A stretch of 51,492 nucleotides of DNA from Lachnospiraceae bacterium (GCA_021770615.1 JAETQR010000029.1:1-51492); one strand, 5' to 3'; shown: positions 7,144 to 16,915, numbered from the stretch's first letter. Translations and numbers: made by a program. The notes: generated by a model from the letters alone, not told the origin.

Positions 7144-10100
7144 ATGAACGTGAAAAAGAAAGCACGCAGGGTGATGTCTGGTTTACTGACCGCAGTAACG
7201 GTCCTATCGACGGTACTCTCTCCCGTTGTTGCCTATGCTTCTGATGATGCCGAATCTGTAAAAAAGATTCCGTATTATGAGGAGATCAAGAATCAGCTGG
7301 ATGAAGATGAAGTGGTAACTGCAAAGGATTATGAGATCAAGATTGGAGACAATTTCGATGTAAAGAGTGATTATACCGGTCTTATAATCCAGGATGACAG
7401 TAAAGTAAAAGTTACATTTCAAGAAGCAAAAGATACGGACGGAAATGACTTTTCTACCGATTATGCCAATTCCTATAAGGCAGTCTATTATGTAGAACCA
7501 CAGACAACGGATCACCCAACCTACCAGATCAATCGAAAGATCGTGGTAAAAGAAGCGGATCAACAGAAAGATTCGCAAGCAGAAAGTTCTTCTGATCAGG
7601 ATGCAGGTTCTTCCGATAAGACAGAAACAGAGGATTCTGAGGCTGACTCGTCTACAGAAGAAACTGGTGATGCTGACACGGAGAGCAAAACAGAACTGAC
7701 AGAAAAAGAATTTGATGCAGAGATCGAAGCAACTGAAGATCAGGAGACCGTTGATCCGGAAACAGGGATCACACTCTCAGAGGTCATGCAGGAAGCTGTT
7801 GACCAGGAAGTTGCTCTTGCAGATCTTGAAGCAGGTGAAAGTATTACTTTCGATATGCCAATGATGCTTGCTTCCGGTGAAACAGGAACAAAATCAGTCA
7901 CTGTTACAGCCGGCTCCTGGTATTATTATGCAGACTATGGATTAGGTTCGTATCTGACTTGTCCATATTATGTGAAATGGGGAAGCATCAATGCGACAGC
8001 ATACTGTGTTGAACCATCGAAAAAAGGACCGGGAAATGGAACTTATACGATCCAGAAACTTGCCGATGGAAAGACACTTGCAAAGGTCTGCTATTACGGA
8101 ACAAAAGCAAGTGATGAGAATGGTTTCTTCGATGAGAAACATCCGGATTTTCCGGCAGGAAAGAGATTCATCATTACCCATCTTGCAGCAGCTTATGCAA
8201 ATGGATCCAGTGACTGGGCATCCGGAACCAATGCAACAGGAAAGAACCTGGCAATGGAACTTTACAATTATTGTGTAAATATGCCGGACATTCCGTCTGT
8301 AGATATGAGCTTTTCCGAATCTAATGTAAAGGCTTATGTGGAAGGAAACAGCCAGCGAACAAGCGTGATCACATTCAAAGCAGATAAACTGCAGACAATC
8401 ACATTTAAGTTGCCAAGCGGTGTAAAGCTTGTAAATGTGACAACCGGTAAAACCAGTGCTGCAGGAGCAAGTGTAGAAATCAGTGGAGGTACACAGTTTT
8501 ATCTGACAGCACCACTTGATCAGGCAGAGAGCGTCAGTGCTACATTTTCTTCTCGGATGAAGGGAAGCATTGATAAAGAATACTCTGCTTACAAGATTGT
8601 AACAGGATCCGGAACACAGGACCTGGCTCTTGTTTTCGGTGAAGGTGTCGGAAATGAGAAATATGTGGATTTTAAAGTAACCTGGACAAAAGAATGCAAA
8701 GTATCCATTGTAAAGAAAGATCAGGATACAGGAAATGCACTGGCTGGTGCAGTGTACGGGATCTATTCCGATGCTGCATATACAAAGCTGATCGCAGAGA
8801 TGCCTGCAACTGATCAGAATGGTGCTTCACAGCTCACAATGGAGAAAACACAAGAAGTTGTTTATCTGAAAGAAATCTCTGTTCCAACAGGGTATCAGAT
8901 CGATACAAAGTCTTATAATGTGACTCTTGCTATCGGAAAGACAACGACCAAAAATGTAACAGACAAACGTGTAAATGCAAAGCTCAACATTGCAAAACAG
9001 GATGCTGAGACAGGGAATGCAGCACAGGGTGATGCAACGCTGGAAGGTGCAGTATATGGCCTTTATGCAAGGGAAGATATTGTTCATCCGGATGGAAGAA
9101 CCGGAACGATCCATAAGAAAGACAGCCTGATCACATCCCTGACAACGGATAAGAATGGCGAAGCTTCTGTATCGGATCTCTATCTTGGAAAGTATTATCT
9201 GAAAGAGCTTAGTGCTCCGGTGGGATACGTACTGGATCCGACAGAACATGAGGTGGACTGTACTTACGAAGGTGCTACTGTTCCGACAGTAGAAAGAACT
9301 TCTGTATGTAAAGAAACTATCATCAAACAGCCATTTCAGATCATCAAGGCAGCAAACAACGGGAAGACCGATGCAGATCTTCTGCAGGGAGTTGGTTTTT
9401 CAGCATGGCTTGTCAGTGATCTGAAAGTAAAAGCAGATGGAAGTTATGATTTTGACTCAGCCAGACCAGTTGTACTGACTGCAGATGGCCAGGCAGAAAT
9501 GTTTACCGATGAAAAAGGATATGCAAGATCGATTCCGCTTCCATATGGAACTTATGTGGTAAGAGAAACCACAAGCAAACACAACTATGCACCGGTTGAT
9601 GATTTTATAGTGAAGATCACAGAGAATCATCCGGATACACCGCAGACATGGCGAGTGCTTCTGGATAAAGAATTCAAAGCAAAATTAAAGATTATCAAAA
9701 AGGATGCAGAAACACAGAAATCTGTACTCCTGGCAAATACTGAGTTCAAGGTATACGACCTGGATAACCAGAAATATGTGGAACAGACAACATCCTATCC
9801 GAAGCCAACAGTACACAAATCTTATTTCACAAACGAGGAAGGATACCTGGTACTGCCGAGAAATCTGAAACCTGGTAACTACCGGATTGAGGAAGTGACG
9901 GCACCCGATGGGTACACGATATCCAAAAACTATGTGACAGTTGCCGTTGATACAGATACTGCTTATCTGACCGATCCTGTCACAGGAGATGCAGTCATTG
10001 ATGTGGAATATACCAATGCCCCGGTCAAAGGTCAGTTAAAGATCTATAAACAGGGTGAAGTGTTAAAGGGATTTGATAAGGACTTCCAGTATGAAATGGC

Positions 10101-12405
10101 TGGACTTGCAGGTGCTGAATTTGAAGTCTATGCGGCAGAAGATATTTATACTGCCGATCATCAGGTAGATGCAGATGGACAGAGAACTCTGTATTTTGCA
10201 AAGGATGCACTGGTAGCAACCGTCACAACGGATGCAGATGGTTATGCAACCGTAAAGAATCTTCCACTTGGCAGGTACTATGTTAAAGAGAAGAATGCAC
10301 CGGACACTTATGTGTTAAATACCGTGCCGGAAAATGTCAAATTTGCTTATGCGGATCAGGATACTGCAGTGATCGAGAAAGAAATCTCTGTCACAGATGA
10401 ACGACAGAAAGTGTCGATTACGGTCGAAAAACAGGATGCTGAGACAGGCAATACAGTAGCCGGAGCAGTGTTCGGTATTTACAATGCAAAAGACATTCAG
10501 ACGAAAGATGGAAAAGTGATCGTCAAAGCAGATACTCTTTTACAGGAAATGACTTCTGATGAAAAAGGTCAGGCAGCATGTACACTGGAGCTTCCACTTG
10601 GAAGCTATTATGTAAAAGAACTGAAAGCACCAGATGGATTCGTATCTTCGGATGAAGTACTGAGATTTGATGCTTCTTATCAGGGGCAGGATGTACAGAC
10701 AGTAACATTAAAATCCGTAAAGAAGAACCAGCCGACAACTGTTGAGATCACAAAATCAGATGCAACAACCGGTGTAGAACTGGATGGAGCTTATCTGAAA
10801 GTAACGGATAAAGATGGAAATGTAGTAGATAGCTGGACATCTTCCAAAGATGCACCGCATGTGATTAAATATCTGAAAGTGGGTGAGACTTATACCCTAC
10901 ATGAAGAGTTTGCACCGCATGGTTATCTGGTAGCCAATGATGTGACATTCACAGTCAAAGATACCGGAGAGGTTCAGAAGGTGGAAATGAAGGACGAGGT
11001 ACCGGTTGGTGAACTCATCATCAACAAAAAGGGAGAATTTCTGGATTTTGTTACACTGGCCGATAAGGTCAAAGGTGTGGTGGAACGCATTTTCAACTAT
11101 GTAACCGGAAAGCTGACAGATGTTACGTTTGAAGTCTATGCTGAGGAAGACATTAAGGCTGCCGATGGCGTCAGTGACGATTACTATAAAAAGGATGAAC
11201 TGATTGCAACGATCAAGACAGATGAAACCGGTATTGCAAAACTGGAAAATCTTCCACTTGGTAAATACTATGTGAAAGAAACAGGAACTGCTTACGGTCA
11301 TGTACTGGATGGTGAGATCCGTCATGTAGATCTGACTTACGTGGATCAGAATACACCGGTTGTAGTCTATAACAAAGACTGGCAGAACAACCGTCAGAGA
11401 GTAGAAGTCAGTGTACTTAAGAAGGAAAAAGATTCTGACCGTACACTGGAAGGAGCTATCTTTGGATTATTTGCCAAAGAAGACATTAAGTCTGAGACAA
11501 CTGGTAAAGTCCTGATTGAAGCCGATGAGATCATTGAACTGAAATCTACGGATGAAGAAGGAAAGATCACATTTGTTGCAGATCTTCCAATAGGAGCAAC
11601 TTACTATGTAAAAGAGCTCTATGCACCGGACGGATTCGTAACCAACGATGAAGTAAAGGAATTTACCTTTGAGTATGCAGGTGAGGATCAGCCGACAGTC
11701 ACTTATGATTTTACCTTTGATAATCAGCCAACCGTCGTTGAATTTACCAAATCCAGTCTGACAACCGGAAAAGAACTTCCAGGATGTAAGCTGAAAGTGG
11801 TAGATGCTGATGGAAATATCGTGGATGAATGGACTTCCGGTAAAGAAGCACATGTGATCTGTGAGCTGACTGTCGGAAAAGAATACACACTGGTTGAAAC
11901 AAAACCGGCAGATGGTTATGTGACAGCTGAAAGCGTGAAGTTCACCATCAAAGATACTGCCGATGTGCAGAAAGTTGAGATGAAGGACGATGTGACGAAG
12001 GTGAAAATCTCCAAACAGGATATCGCCGGAAAAGAACTTCCGGGAGCAAAACTCACAATCCTTGATCAGGATGGAAAAGTTGTCGAAAGCTGGACCAGTA
12101 CAGAGAAAGCACATTATATCGAAATGCTTCCGATCGGAAAATACACTCTCCGTGAAGAAACAGCACCGGATGGCTATCTGGTTGCAAAAGATGTGGAATT
12201 CGAAGTAAAGGATACCGGTGAAGTACAGCATGTAACCATGGTGGATGAGGAAAAACCGGCAGAAAAGACACCGGAAGGTGGAAAACCTGTCAGTGATTCA
12301 CCAAAGACTGGGGATAACACCAATCTGTGGCTGTGGTTTATGCTTCTCGGCATTGGTGCGACTGGTACAGGAGCCCTTGCATTTATGAGAAAAAAGAAAC
12401 ACTAA
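7144..12405 (+). CDS. Giant sortase-anchored thioester/Cna_B adhesin
   Basis: A 1753-residue secreted surface protein. A signal peptide is seen at 1-32, ending VVAYASDD, followed by an acidic Ser/Glu/Asp-rich linker near 140-215. Cys288 in TAYCVEP is typical of a thioester (TED) domain that can bond covalently to host targets. About eleven Cna_B/SpaA-like repeats follow from residue ~515; recurring xITKxDxxTG and E..AP.GY motifs suggest isopeptide-stabilised stalk domains. The C-terminus has SPKTG (1719-1723), a hydrophobic span and KKKH. SPKTG fits the (S/P)PxTG motif used by clostridial class B sortase rather than classical LPxTG. It heads the transfer module and may aid mating contact or host adhesion. 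Confidence 0.88.
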   Translation: MNVKKKARRVMSGLLTAVTVLSTVLSPVVAYASDDAESVKKIPYYEEIKNQLDEDEVVTAKDYEIKIGDNFDVKSDYTGLIIQDDSKVKVTFQEAKDTDGNDFSTDYANSYKAVYYVEPQTTDHPTYQINRKIVVKEADQQKDSQAESSSDQDAGSSDKTETEDSEADSSTEETGDADTESKTELTEKEFDAEIEATEDQETVDPETGITLSEVMQEAVDQEVALADLEAGESITFDMPMMLASGETGTKSVTVTAGSWYYYADYGLGSYLTCPYYVKWGSINATAYCVEPSKKGPGNGTYTIQKLADGKTLAKVCYYGTKASDENGFFDEKHPDFPAGKRFIITHLAAAYANGSSDWASGTNATGKNLAMELYNYCVNMPDIPSVDMSFSESNVKAYVEGNSQRTSVITFKADKLQTITFKLPSGVKLVNVTTGKTSAAGASVEISGGTQFYLTAPLDQAESVSATFSSRMKGSIDKEYSAYKIVTGSGTQDLALVFGEGVGNEKYVDFKVTWTKECKVSIVKKDQDTGNALAGAVYGIYSDAAYTKLIAEMPATDQNGASQLTMEKTQEVVYLKEISVPTGYQIDTKSYNVTLAIGKTTTKNVTDKRVNAKLNIAKQDAETGNAAQGDATLEGAVYGLYAREDIVHPDGRTGTIHKKDSLITSLTTDKNGEASVSDLYLGKYYLKELSAPVGYVLDPTEHEVDCTYEGATVPTVERTSVCKETIIKQPFQIIKAANNGKTDADLLQGVGFSAWLVSDLKVKADGSYDFDSARPVVLTADGQAEMFTDEKGYARSIPLPYGTYVVRETTSKHNYAPVDDFIVKITENHPDTPQTWRVLLDKEFKAKLKIIKKDAETQKSVLLANTEFKVYDLDNQKYVEQTTSYPKPTVHKSYFTNEEGYLVLPRNLKPGNYRIEEVTAPDGYTISKNYVTVAVDTDTAYLTDPVTGDAVIDVEYTNAPVKGQLKIYKQGEVLKGFDKDFQYEMAGLAGAEFEVYAAEDIYTADHQVDADGQRTLYFAKDALVATVTTDADGYATVKNLPLGRYYVKEKNAPDTYVLNTVPENVKFAYADQDTAVIEKEISVTDERQKVSITVEKQDAETGNTVAGAVFGIYNAKDIQTKDGKVIVKADTLLQEMTSDEKGQAACTLELPLGSYYVKELKAPDGFVSSDEVLRFDASYQGQDVQTVTLKSVKKNQPTTVEITKSDATTGVELDGAYLKVTDKDGNVVDSWTSSKDAPHVIKYLKVGETYTLHEEFAPHGYLVANDVTFTVKDTGEVQKVEMKDEVPVGELIINKKGEFLDFVTLADKVKGVVERIFNYVTGKLTDVTFEVYAEEDIKAADGVSDDYYKKDELIATIKTDETGIAKLENLPLGKYYVKETGTAYGHVLDGEIRHVDLTYVDQNTPVVVYNKDWQNNRQRVEVSVLKKEKDSDRTLEGAIFGLFAKEDIKSETTGKVLIEADEIIELKSTDEEGKITFVADLPIGATYYVKELYAPDGFVTNDEVKEFTFEYAGEDQPTVTYDFTFDNQPTVVEFTKSSLTTGKELPGCKLKVVDADGNIVDEWTSGKEAHVICELTVGKEYTLVETKPADGYVTAESVKFTIKDTADVQKVEMKDDVTKVKISKQDIAGKELPGAKLTILDQDGKVVESWTSTEKAHYIEMLPIGKYTLREETAPDGYLVAKDVEFEVKDTGEVQHVTMVDEEKPAEKTPEGGKPVSDSPKTGDNTNLWLWFMLLGIGATGTGALAFMRKKKH

Positions 12406-12418
12406 TTAAATAAGAATG

Positions 12419-12460
12419 AGCGTTCATGGAAACCGAAAGGAATCTGTGGACGCTTTTTTA
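12419..12460 (+). terminator. Rho-independent terminator after the adhesin gene
   Basis: AGCGTTCATGGA pairs with TCTGTGGACGCT, a 12-bp stem with three G-T pairs, then TTTTTT. It lies 14 bp after the adhesin stop and probably limits read-through into the transfer genes. Confidence 0.7.
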
Positions 12461-12473
12461 GATGGGAGAAACC

Positions 12474-12617
12474 ATGAGAAATATCATTATTTTTGTTGCT
12501 CTTCTGGGAGCAGCGGCAATATTTACAGTTTTGTATTGTCTCATTGCTGCCGGAAGTCAGGCAGAGAAAAAACTGACAGAAATCATGAGAAAAGAGGAAG
12601 AACAGAATGAAGACTAA
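12474..12617 (+). CDS. Small membrane protein, DUF3789-like
   Basis: A 47-residue protein: one N-terminal membrane span (about 3-26, IIIFVALLGAAAIFTVLYCL), then a charged tail rich in Lys and Glu. Size, the single span and the span-Cys-Leu-Ile-Ala-Ala-Gly junction fit the DUF3789 proteins common in Firmicutes ICEs. GGGAGAA precedes the ATG. Its last 11 bases overlap the next gene, suggesting translational coupling. The role in transfer is unknown. Confidence 0.6.
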   Translation: MRNIIIFVALLGAAAIFTVLYCLIAAGSQAEKKLTEIMRKEEEQNED

Positions 12618-12885
12618 TAAAGATCTGATCATAGAACCAAATGCAGCTATTGAGGGAAGAAAGTACAGCGAAGAAAAGCCATGGTCCTGCAAGTACTGTT
12701 ACTGGTGGGGAGGCAAAAAGAAAGGCTGTAGCTTGAAACAGTGCCACTATCTGCTTTCGGAAAAGAAAAAAGCAGTAAAAACAACACCATGTGGTGGCTG
12801 TCCGTATGGAAAACATGTTCCATGCATCGGATATTGTATTGCCCGTCTTTATTCTGAGATGAAAGGAAAGAAAGGACGTGGGTAA
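12607..12885 (+). CDS. Cysteine-rich ICE protein
   Basis: A 92-residue protein with ten cysteines in two groups, CKYC...CSLKQC (about 28-46) and CGGCPYG...CIGYC (about 62-77), suggesting two metal-binding knuckles or a redox protein. It overlaps the upstream small membrane gene and abuts the PcfB-like gene, so it belongs to the transfer operon. GAGGAAG precedes the ATG. Family not recognised; no signal peptide is visible, so it is probably cytoplasmic. Confidence 0.6.
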   Translation: MKTNKDLIIEPNAAIEGRKYSEEKPWSCKYCYWWGGKKKGCSLKQCHYLLSEKKKAVKTTPCGGCPYGKHVPCIGYCIARLYSEMKGKKGRG

Positions 12886-13449
12886 TTGCAGGAAGAAGTA
12901 AATCAGAAAGTGATTAGCCTGAGCATCCAGGGAGTCAAGATCACTGCCAGTGTGCTAAAAACAGCCCTTCGGAAGTTCCTGGAAATGGACAACCGCAGGA
13001 AACAGAAAGCAACGCAGGTGAAAATGGCAGAAAAGACCGGACGGGCTCAGGAGAAAGGAAGGGAAAAAGCCCGAAAAAAGATTGAAAAGAAAAAGCCGCA
13101 TGGAAAGCAGACCATCAAGCAGCTGAATGCACAGGGAGTACAGCTTTCCAACTTAAAGATCACAGATGAAAATATCAAATCCTTTGACCGTGTGGCGAGA
13201 AAATATGGCATTGATTACAGCCTGAAGAAAGAAGTCGGTGCTGATCCACCGAAATATCTGGTCTTCTTTAAGGCAAAAGACGTGGATGTGATGACAGCGG
13301 CTTTCCGGGAATATGCCGGAGTAGAACTGAAAAAGAAACAGGTGAAGAAACCATCTGTCAGAAAGAAACTGCAGAAATCTGTAGAAAGAAAAGCAAAGCA
13401 CCGCCAGCGTGTGAAGCAGAGACAAAAATCCAGAGGTCAGGAACGATGA
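12886..13449 (+). CDS. pcfB: PcfB-family conjugation protein (DUF3801)
   Basis: A 187-residue, very basic protein. The N-terminus fits the PcfB family, IQGVKITASVLKTALRKFLE, followed by a Lys/Arg-rich linker and a conserved middle (FDRVARKYGIDYSLKK...PKYLVFFKAKDVDVMTAAF). PcfB-like proteins are found immediately before the VirD4-like coupling ATPase in Gram-positive conjugation loci, as here. Translation probably starts at the TTG directly after the previous stop codon, with GGACGTGGG upstream. The end overlaps virD4 by 4 bp. Confidence 0.75.
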   Translation: MQEEVNQKVISLSIQGVKITASVLKTALRKFLEMDNRRKQKATQVKMAEKTGRAQEKGREKARKKIEKKKPHGKQTIKQLNAQGVQLSNLKITDENIKSFDRVARKYGIDYSLKKEVGADPPKYLVFFKAKDVDVMTAAFREYAGVELKKKQVKKPSVRKKLQKSVERKAKHRQRVKQRQKSRGQER

Positions 13450-15269
13450 TGCGGGAGAAATTACAGAAGATCCAGGTCAAACGGCTGGTGATCTTAAATC
13501 TCCCATATTTCTTTATCTTCTATGTAGCAGATAAAGGATCCTGGCTGTACCGGCATTGCCTGGGAGAAAGCATGGTCCAGAGACTTGGCGTGATGTTAGT
13601 CAATTTCCGACTGGCATTTTTAAGCTGGCTGCCAAGTATCGCTTTGCAGGATCTTACAGTAGGTGTTCTGGTTGCAGGTGCATTAAAACTGGTGGTCTAC
13701 TATCGTTCTAAAAATGCAAAGAAGTTCCGACAAGGTGTGGAGTATGGATCTGCAAGATGGGGAAACAGAAAAGACATCGAACCCTTTATGGATCCGGTCT
13801 TTGAAAACAATGTCATCCTCACAGAAACGGAACGTCTGACCATGAACAGCCGGCCAAAAGCCCCAAAGTATGCCAGAAATAAGAATGTGATCGTCATCGG
13901 TGGTTCCGGATCCGGAAAGACAAGATTCTATGTAAAACCCAATCTTATGCAGATGACGGATCACGTGTCCTATGTGGTCACTGATCCGAAGGGAACGATC
14001 ATCGTTGAATGCGGGAAGATGCTGGTAAATGGAGGATACCGGATCAAGGTATTAAATACAATCAACTTTAAAAAGTCCATGCATTACAATCCGTTCCATT
14101 ATATCCGGAGTGAAAAAGACATCTTAAAGCTGGTCAATACCATTATTGCAAATACCAAAGGTGAAGGCGAAAAATCAACCGAAGATTTCTGGGTGAAGGC
14201 CGAACGTCTTTTGTATTCTGCACTGATCGGATACATCTGGTATGAAGCACCAGAGGAAGAACAGAACTTTTCTACTTTGCTGGAATTTATCAATGCCAGT
14301 GAGACCAGGGAGGATGATGAAGAATTTAAAAATGCGGTGGATGAATTGTTTGAAGAACTGGAAGCAGAAAATCCGGAACACTTTGCAGTAAGGCAATATC
14401 GCAAGTACAAGCTTGCTGCCGGCAAAACTGCAAAGTCGATTTTGATTTCCTGTGGTGCCAGACTTGCACCATTTGACATTCAGGAACTAAGAGAAATCAT
14501 GTCGTATGACGAAATGGAACTGGATATGATCGGTGATCAGAGAACAGCCATGTTTGTCATCATCAGCGATACAGATGACACATTCAACTTTGTGGTAGCA
14601 ATCATGTACACCCAGCTCTTTAACCTGCTTTGTGATAAAGCGGATGATGAGCATGGAGGCAGACTTCCTTATCATGTACGGCTGCTTCTTGATGAGTTCA
14701 GCAATATCGGACAGATTCCAAAATTCGACAAATTGATTGCTACGATCCGAAGCAGGGAAATCTCCGCTTCTATCATCTTGCAGTCACAATCTCAGCTGAA
14801 AACCATCTATAAGGATGCTGCTGAGACGATCACAGGCAACTGTGACACCGTTCTTTTCCTGGGCGGAAAGGAAAGTTCCACACTGAAAGAAATATCAGAA
14901 ACCCTGGGAAAGGAAACCATTGATCTTTACAACACATCAGATACCAGAGGCAGCAACCGGTCCTATGGACTGAACTATCAAAAGACTGGAAAGGAACTGA
15001 TGAGTAGAGATGAGCTGGCGGTCATGGATGGAGAAAAATGTATCTTACAGCTTCGAGGAGTCCGGCCGTTTTTAAGCAACAAATATGACATCACAAAGCA
15101 TAAACGGTACAAAGAGCTTGCCGATTTTAATAAGAATAATGCGTTTGATGTCGAAAAGTATCTGGCACACCGACTGGTGATGTCGGAAGATACAGAATTT
15201 GAAATGTATGAAGTAACTGTAACACAAGAAGATGTATCAGCGATTGAAGCTGAGGAAAGTGAGGATTGA
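13446..15269 (+). CDS. virD4: VirD4/TraG-type coupling ATPase
   Basis: A 607-residue type IV coupling protein that links the relaxosome to the mating channel. Two N-terminal membrane spans lie within residues ~15-95. Walker A is GGSGSGKT (152-159) and Walker B is LLLDEFSNIGQIP, with Asp416. QSQSQLKTIYKD...TITGNCDTVLFLGG is the typical VirD4/TraG segment. It overlaps the PcfB-like gene by ATGA and ends in an acidic tail that may contact the relaxase complex. Length and motifs match PcfC/TcpA-like coupling proteins of Tn1549-type elements. Confidence 0.92.
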   Translation: MMREKLQKIQVKRLVILNLPYFFIFYVADKGSWLYRHCLGESMVQRLGVMLVNFRLAFLSWLPSIALQDLTVGVLVAGALKLVVYYRSKNAKKFRQGVEYGSARWGNRKDIEPFMDPVFENNVILTETERLTMNSRPKAPKYARNKNVIVIGGSGSGKTRFYVKPNLMQMTDHVSYVVTDPKGTIIVECGKMLVNGGYRIKVLNTINFKKSMHYNPFHYIRSEKDILKLVNTIIANTKGEGEKSTEDFWVKAERLLYSALIGYIWYEAPEEEQNFSTLLEFINASETREDDEEFKNAVDELFEELEAENPEHFAVRQYRKYKLAAGKTAKSILISCGARLAPFDIQELREIMSYDEMELDMIGDQRTAMFVIISDTDDTFNFVVAIMYTQLFNLLCDKADDEHGGRLPYHVRLLLDEFSNIGQIPKFDKLIATIRSREISASIILQSQSQLKTIYKDAAETITGNCDTVLFLGGKESSTLKEISETLGKETIDLYNTSDTRGSNRSYGLNYQKTGKELMSRDELAVMDGEKCILQLRGVRPFLSNKYDITKHKRYKELADFNKNNAFDVEKYLAHRLVMSEDTEFEMYEVTVTQEDVSAIEAEESED

Positions 15270-15337
15270 TATGAAAGAAAGAATTCGAGCACCCTGCTAC
15301 TACTGATAAGGATATAAAAAGGTCTGAATAAAAGGGA

Positions 15338-15392
15338 AAGGAGTAGAGCCAAACGCTTACAGACCATAAGAAAAAGCGTTTGTTCACACATG
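15338..15392 (+). promoter_or_regulatory. Hairpin between Shine-Dalgarno and start codon of the Maff2 gene
   Basis: AAGGAG lies near 15338, about 45 nt before the ATG at 15390. Between them CAAACGCTT (15350-15358) pairs perfectly with AAGCGTTTG (15374-15382). Folding would bring the ribosome site close to the ATG. The next gene uses an almost identical AAAGGAGTAGAG site without such an insertion. Confidence 0.5.
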
Positions 15393-15611
15393 ATTATGGC
15401 TTTTTTTAGCAGTGCAATCAATATCCTTCAGACACTGGTCGTTGCAATCGGTGCAGGCCTTGGTGTCTGGGGTGTAATCAACCTGATGGAAGGTTATGGA
15501 AACGACAACCCGGGTGCAAAATCCCAGGGAATTAAGCAGCTGATGAGCGGTGGTGGTGTTATCCTGATTGGAACACAGCTGATCCCGCTTCTGAGTGGAT
15601 TATTTGGTTAA
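15390..15611 (+). CDS. Maff2-family membrane protein
   Basis: A 73-residue, very hydrophobic protein with two spans (about 5-27 and 50-72) and the Maff2 pattern INLMEGYGNDNPGAKSQG in the connecting loop. Maff2 proteins are found between VirD4 and the VirB6-like gene in Tn1549/CTn-type elements and resemble a VirB2-like pilin or channel subunit, though the biochemical role is unproven. Start may be this ATG or one two codons later; no classical ribosome site lies at the normal distance. Confidence 0.85.
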   Translation: MIMAFFSSAINILQTLVVAIGAGLGVWGVINLMEGYGNDNPGAKSQGIKQLMSGGGVILIGTQLIPLLSGLFG

Positions 15612-15630
15612 GAGAAAGGAGTAGAGATCC

Positions 15631-16503
15631 ATGTTCAGTCAGATTTTTGATGCGATTGAGGAATGGATGAGGGAACTCTTAACCGGGATGATCACTTCCA
15701 ACCTGGATACGATGTTTACTGATGTCAATCAAAAGACCGGTGAAATCGCTACCCAGGTTGGACAGACCCCGCAAGGGTGGAACGGCAGCATATTCAGTAT
15801 GATCCGGAACCTATCGGATTCTGTGATCATGCCGATCGCAGGTATTATTATCACACTCGTACTCTGTTACGAATTGATTTCTATGCTGACCGAGCGTAAC
15901 AACATGCATGATATTGATACCTGGATGTTTTTCAAGTACTTCGTAAAAATGTGGATCGCGGTTTATCTGGTGAGTAACACATTTACAATCACAATGGCGG
16001 TATTCGATGTGGGCCAGCACGTAGTTAATTCTGCAGCTGGTGTTATCAGCGGAAGTACCGCCATTGATATTTCTTCGGCATTGACGGATCTTTCCGCAAC
16101 CCTGGAAAGTATGGAAATCGGAGAACTTGTTGTATTGGCGTTAGAAACCCTTATTGCCGGCTTCTGTATGAGAATTCTGTCTGTACTGATCACAGTGATC
16201 ATGTATGGACGTATGATAGAGATTTACCTATATACCTCAGTTGCGCCGATTCCATTCGCAACTATGAGTAACAGAGAATGGGGACAGATCGGCACAAATT
16301 ATTTCAGAGGACTCTTTGCCCTGGCGTTCCAGGCATTTCTGATGATGGTATGCGTTGCAATCTATGCAGTGCTTGTTGCAGGTATCCAGTATTCAGATAA
16401 TCTGAGTTCTTCATTATTTGGCGTTATGGCTTACACAGTGATCTTATGTTACAGCCTCTTTAAGACGGCATCCTTAAGTAAGTCTATATTTAACGCGCAC
16501 TAA
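15631..16503 (+). CDS. TrbL/VirB6-like mating-channel protein
   Basis: A 290-residue polytopic membrane protein with five to six spans: about 70-90, 110-130, 170-195, 205-225, 235-260 and 265-285. The segment MIEIYLYTSVAPIPFATMSN fits the TrbL/VirB6-like family (CD0411 type) of Gram-positive ICEs, which forms the inner channel for DNA. AAAGGAGTAGAG precedes the ATG by 8-9 nt. Position between Maff2 and PrgI supports the call. Confidence 0.82.
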   Translation: MFSQIFDAIEEWMRELLTGMITSNLDTMFTDVNQKTGEIATQVGQTPQGWNGSIFSMIRNLSDSVIMPIAGIIITLVLCYELISMLTERNNMHDIDTWMFFKYFVKMWIAVYLVSNTFTITMAVFDVGQHVVNSAAGVISGSTAIDISSALTDLSATLESMEIGELVVLALETLIAGFCMRILSVLITVIMYGRMIEIYLYTSVAPIPFATMSNREWGQIGTNYFRGLFALAFQAFLMMVCVAIYAVLVAGIQYSDNLSSSLFGVMAYTVILCYSLFKTASLSKSIFNAH

Positions 16504-16525
16504 ATTACAGGAAGGAGTGAAAATC

Positions 16526-16915
16526 ATGGCATATGTCAGCGTACCGAAAGATTTAACGAAGGTAAAGAATAAAGTAGCATTTAACCTGACTAAAAGACAG
16601 CTGATCTGTATTGGTATAGGTGCTGCAATGGGAATTCCGAGCTATTTCCTCTTGCGTAATGTGATGGGAAACAGTAATGCAGCAACGGTCATGGTGCTTT
16701 TGATGTTACCGGCATTTTTATTTGCCATGTACGAAAAAGACGGGATGCATCTGGAAGATGTTCTGATGCATATGATCCGGGTGAAGTTTCTTCGTCCATC
16801 CGTCAGAAAATATGAAACTGAAAACTATTATGAGACAGATCCGGAACAGATCAAGCAGTCTCCGGATACAGGAAAACCGAAAGGAGGAAAAACGGTTGCG
16901 AAAAAAGAAAAATAA
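16526..16915 (+). CDS. prgI: PrgI-family protein (VirB3-like)
   Basis: A 129-residue membrane protein. The N-terminal AYVSVPKDLTKVKNKVAFNLTKRQ segment is typical of PrgI proteins, followed by two membrane spans (about 29-47 and 52-70) and a basic tail. PrgI/TcpE-type proteins sit just before VirB4 and are thought to anchor it. GAAGGAG lies 8 nt before the ATG at 16526. The end overlaps the VirB4 gene by 20 bp in another frame. Confidence 0.87.
   Translation: MAYVSVPKDLTKVKNKVAFNLTKRQLICIGIGAAMGIPSYFLLRNVMGNSNAATVMVLLMLPAFLFAMYEKDGMHLEDVLMHMIRVKFLRPSVRKYETENYYETDPEQIKQSPDTGKPKGGKTVAKKEK

Noticed and set aside
11467..12231. Long minus-strand open frame (254 codons) opposite the adhesin gene
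   Set aside because: It is the antisense shadow of the Cna_B repeat coding region, is Cys/Phe-rich, has no ribosome site and resembles no family.
8690..12260. Repeats in the adhesin gene as a possible CRISPR or satellite
   Set aside because: The repeats are imperfect, 200-350 bp long, in one reading frame and correspond to protein domains.
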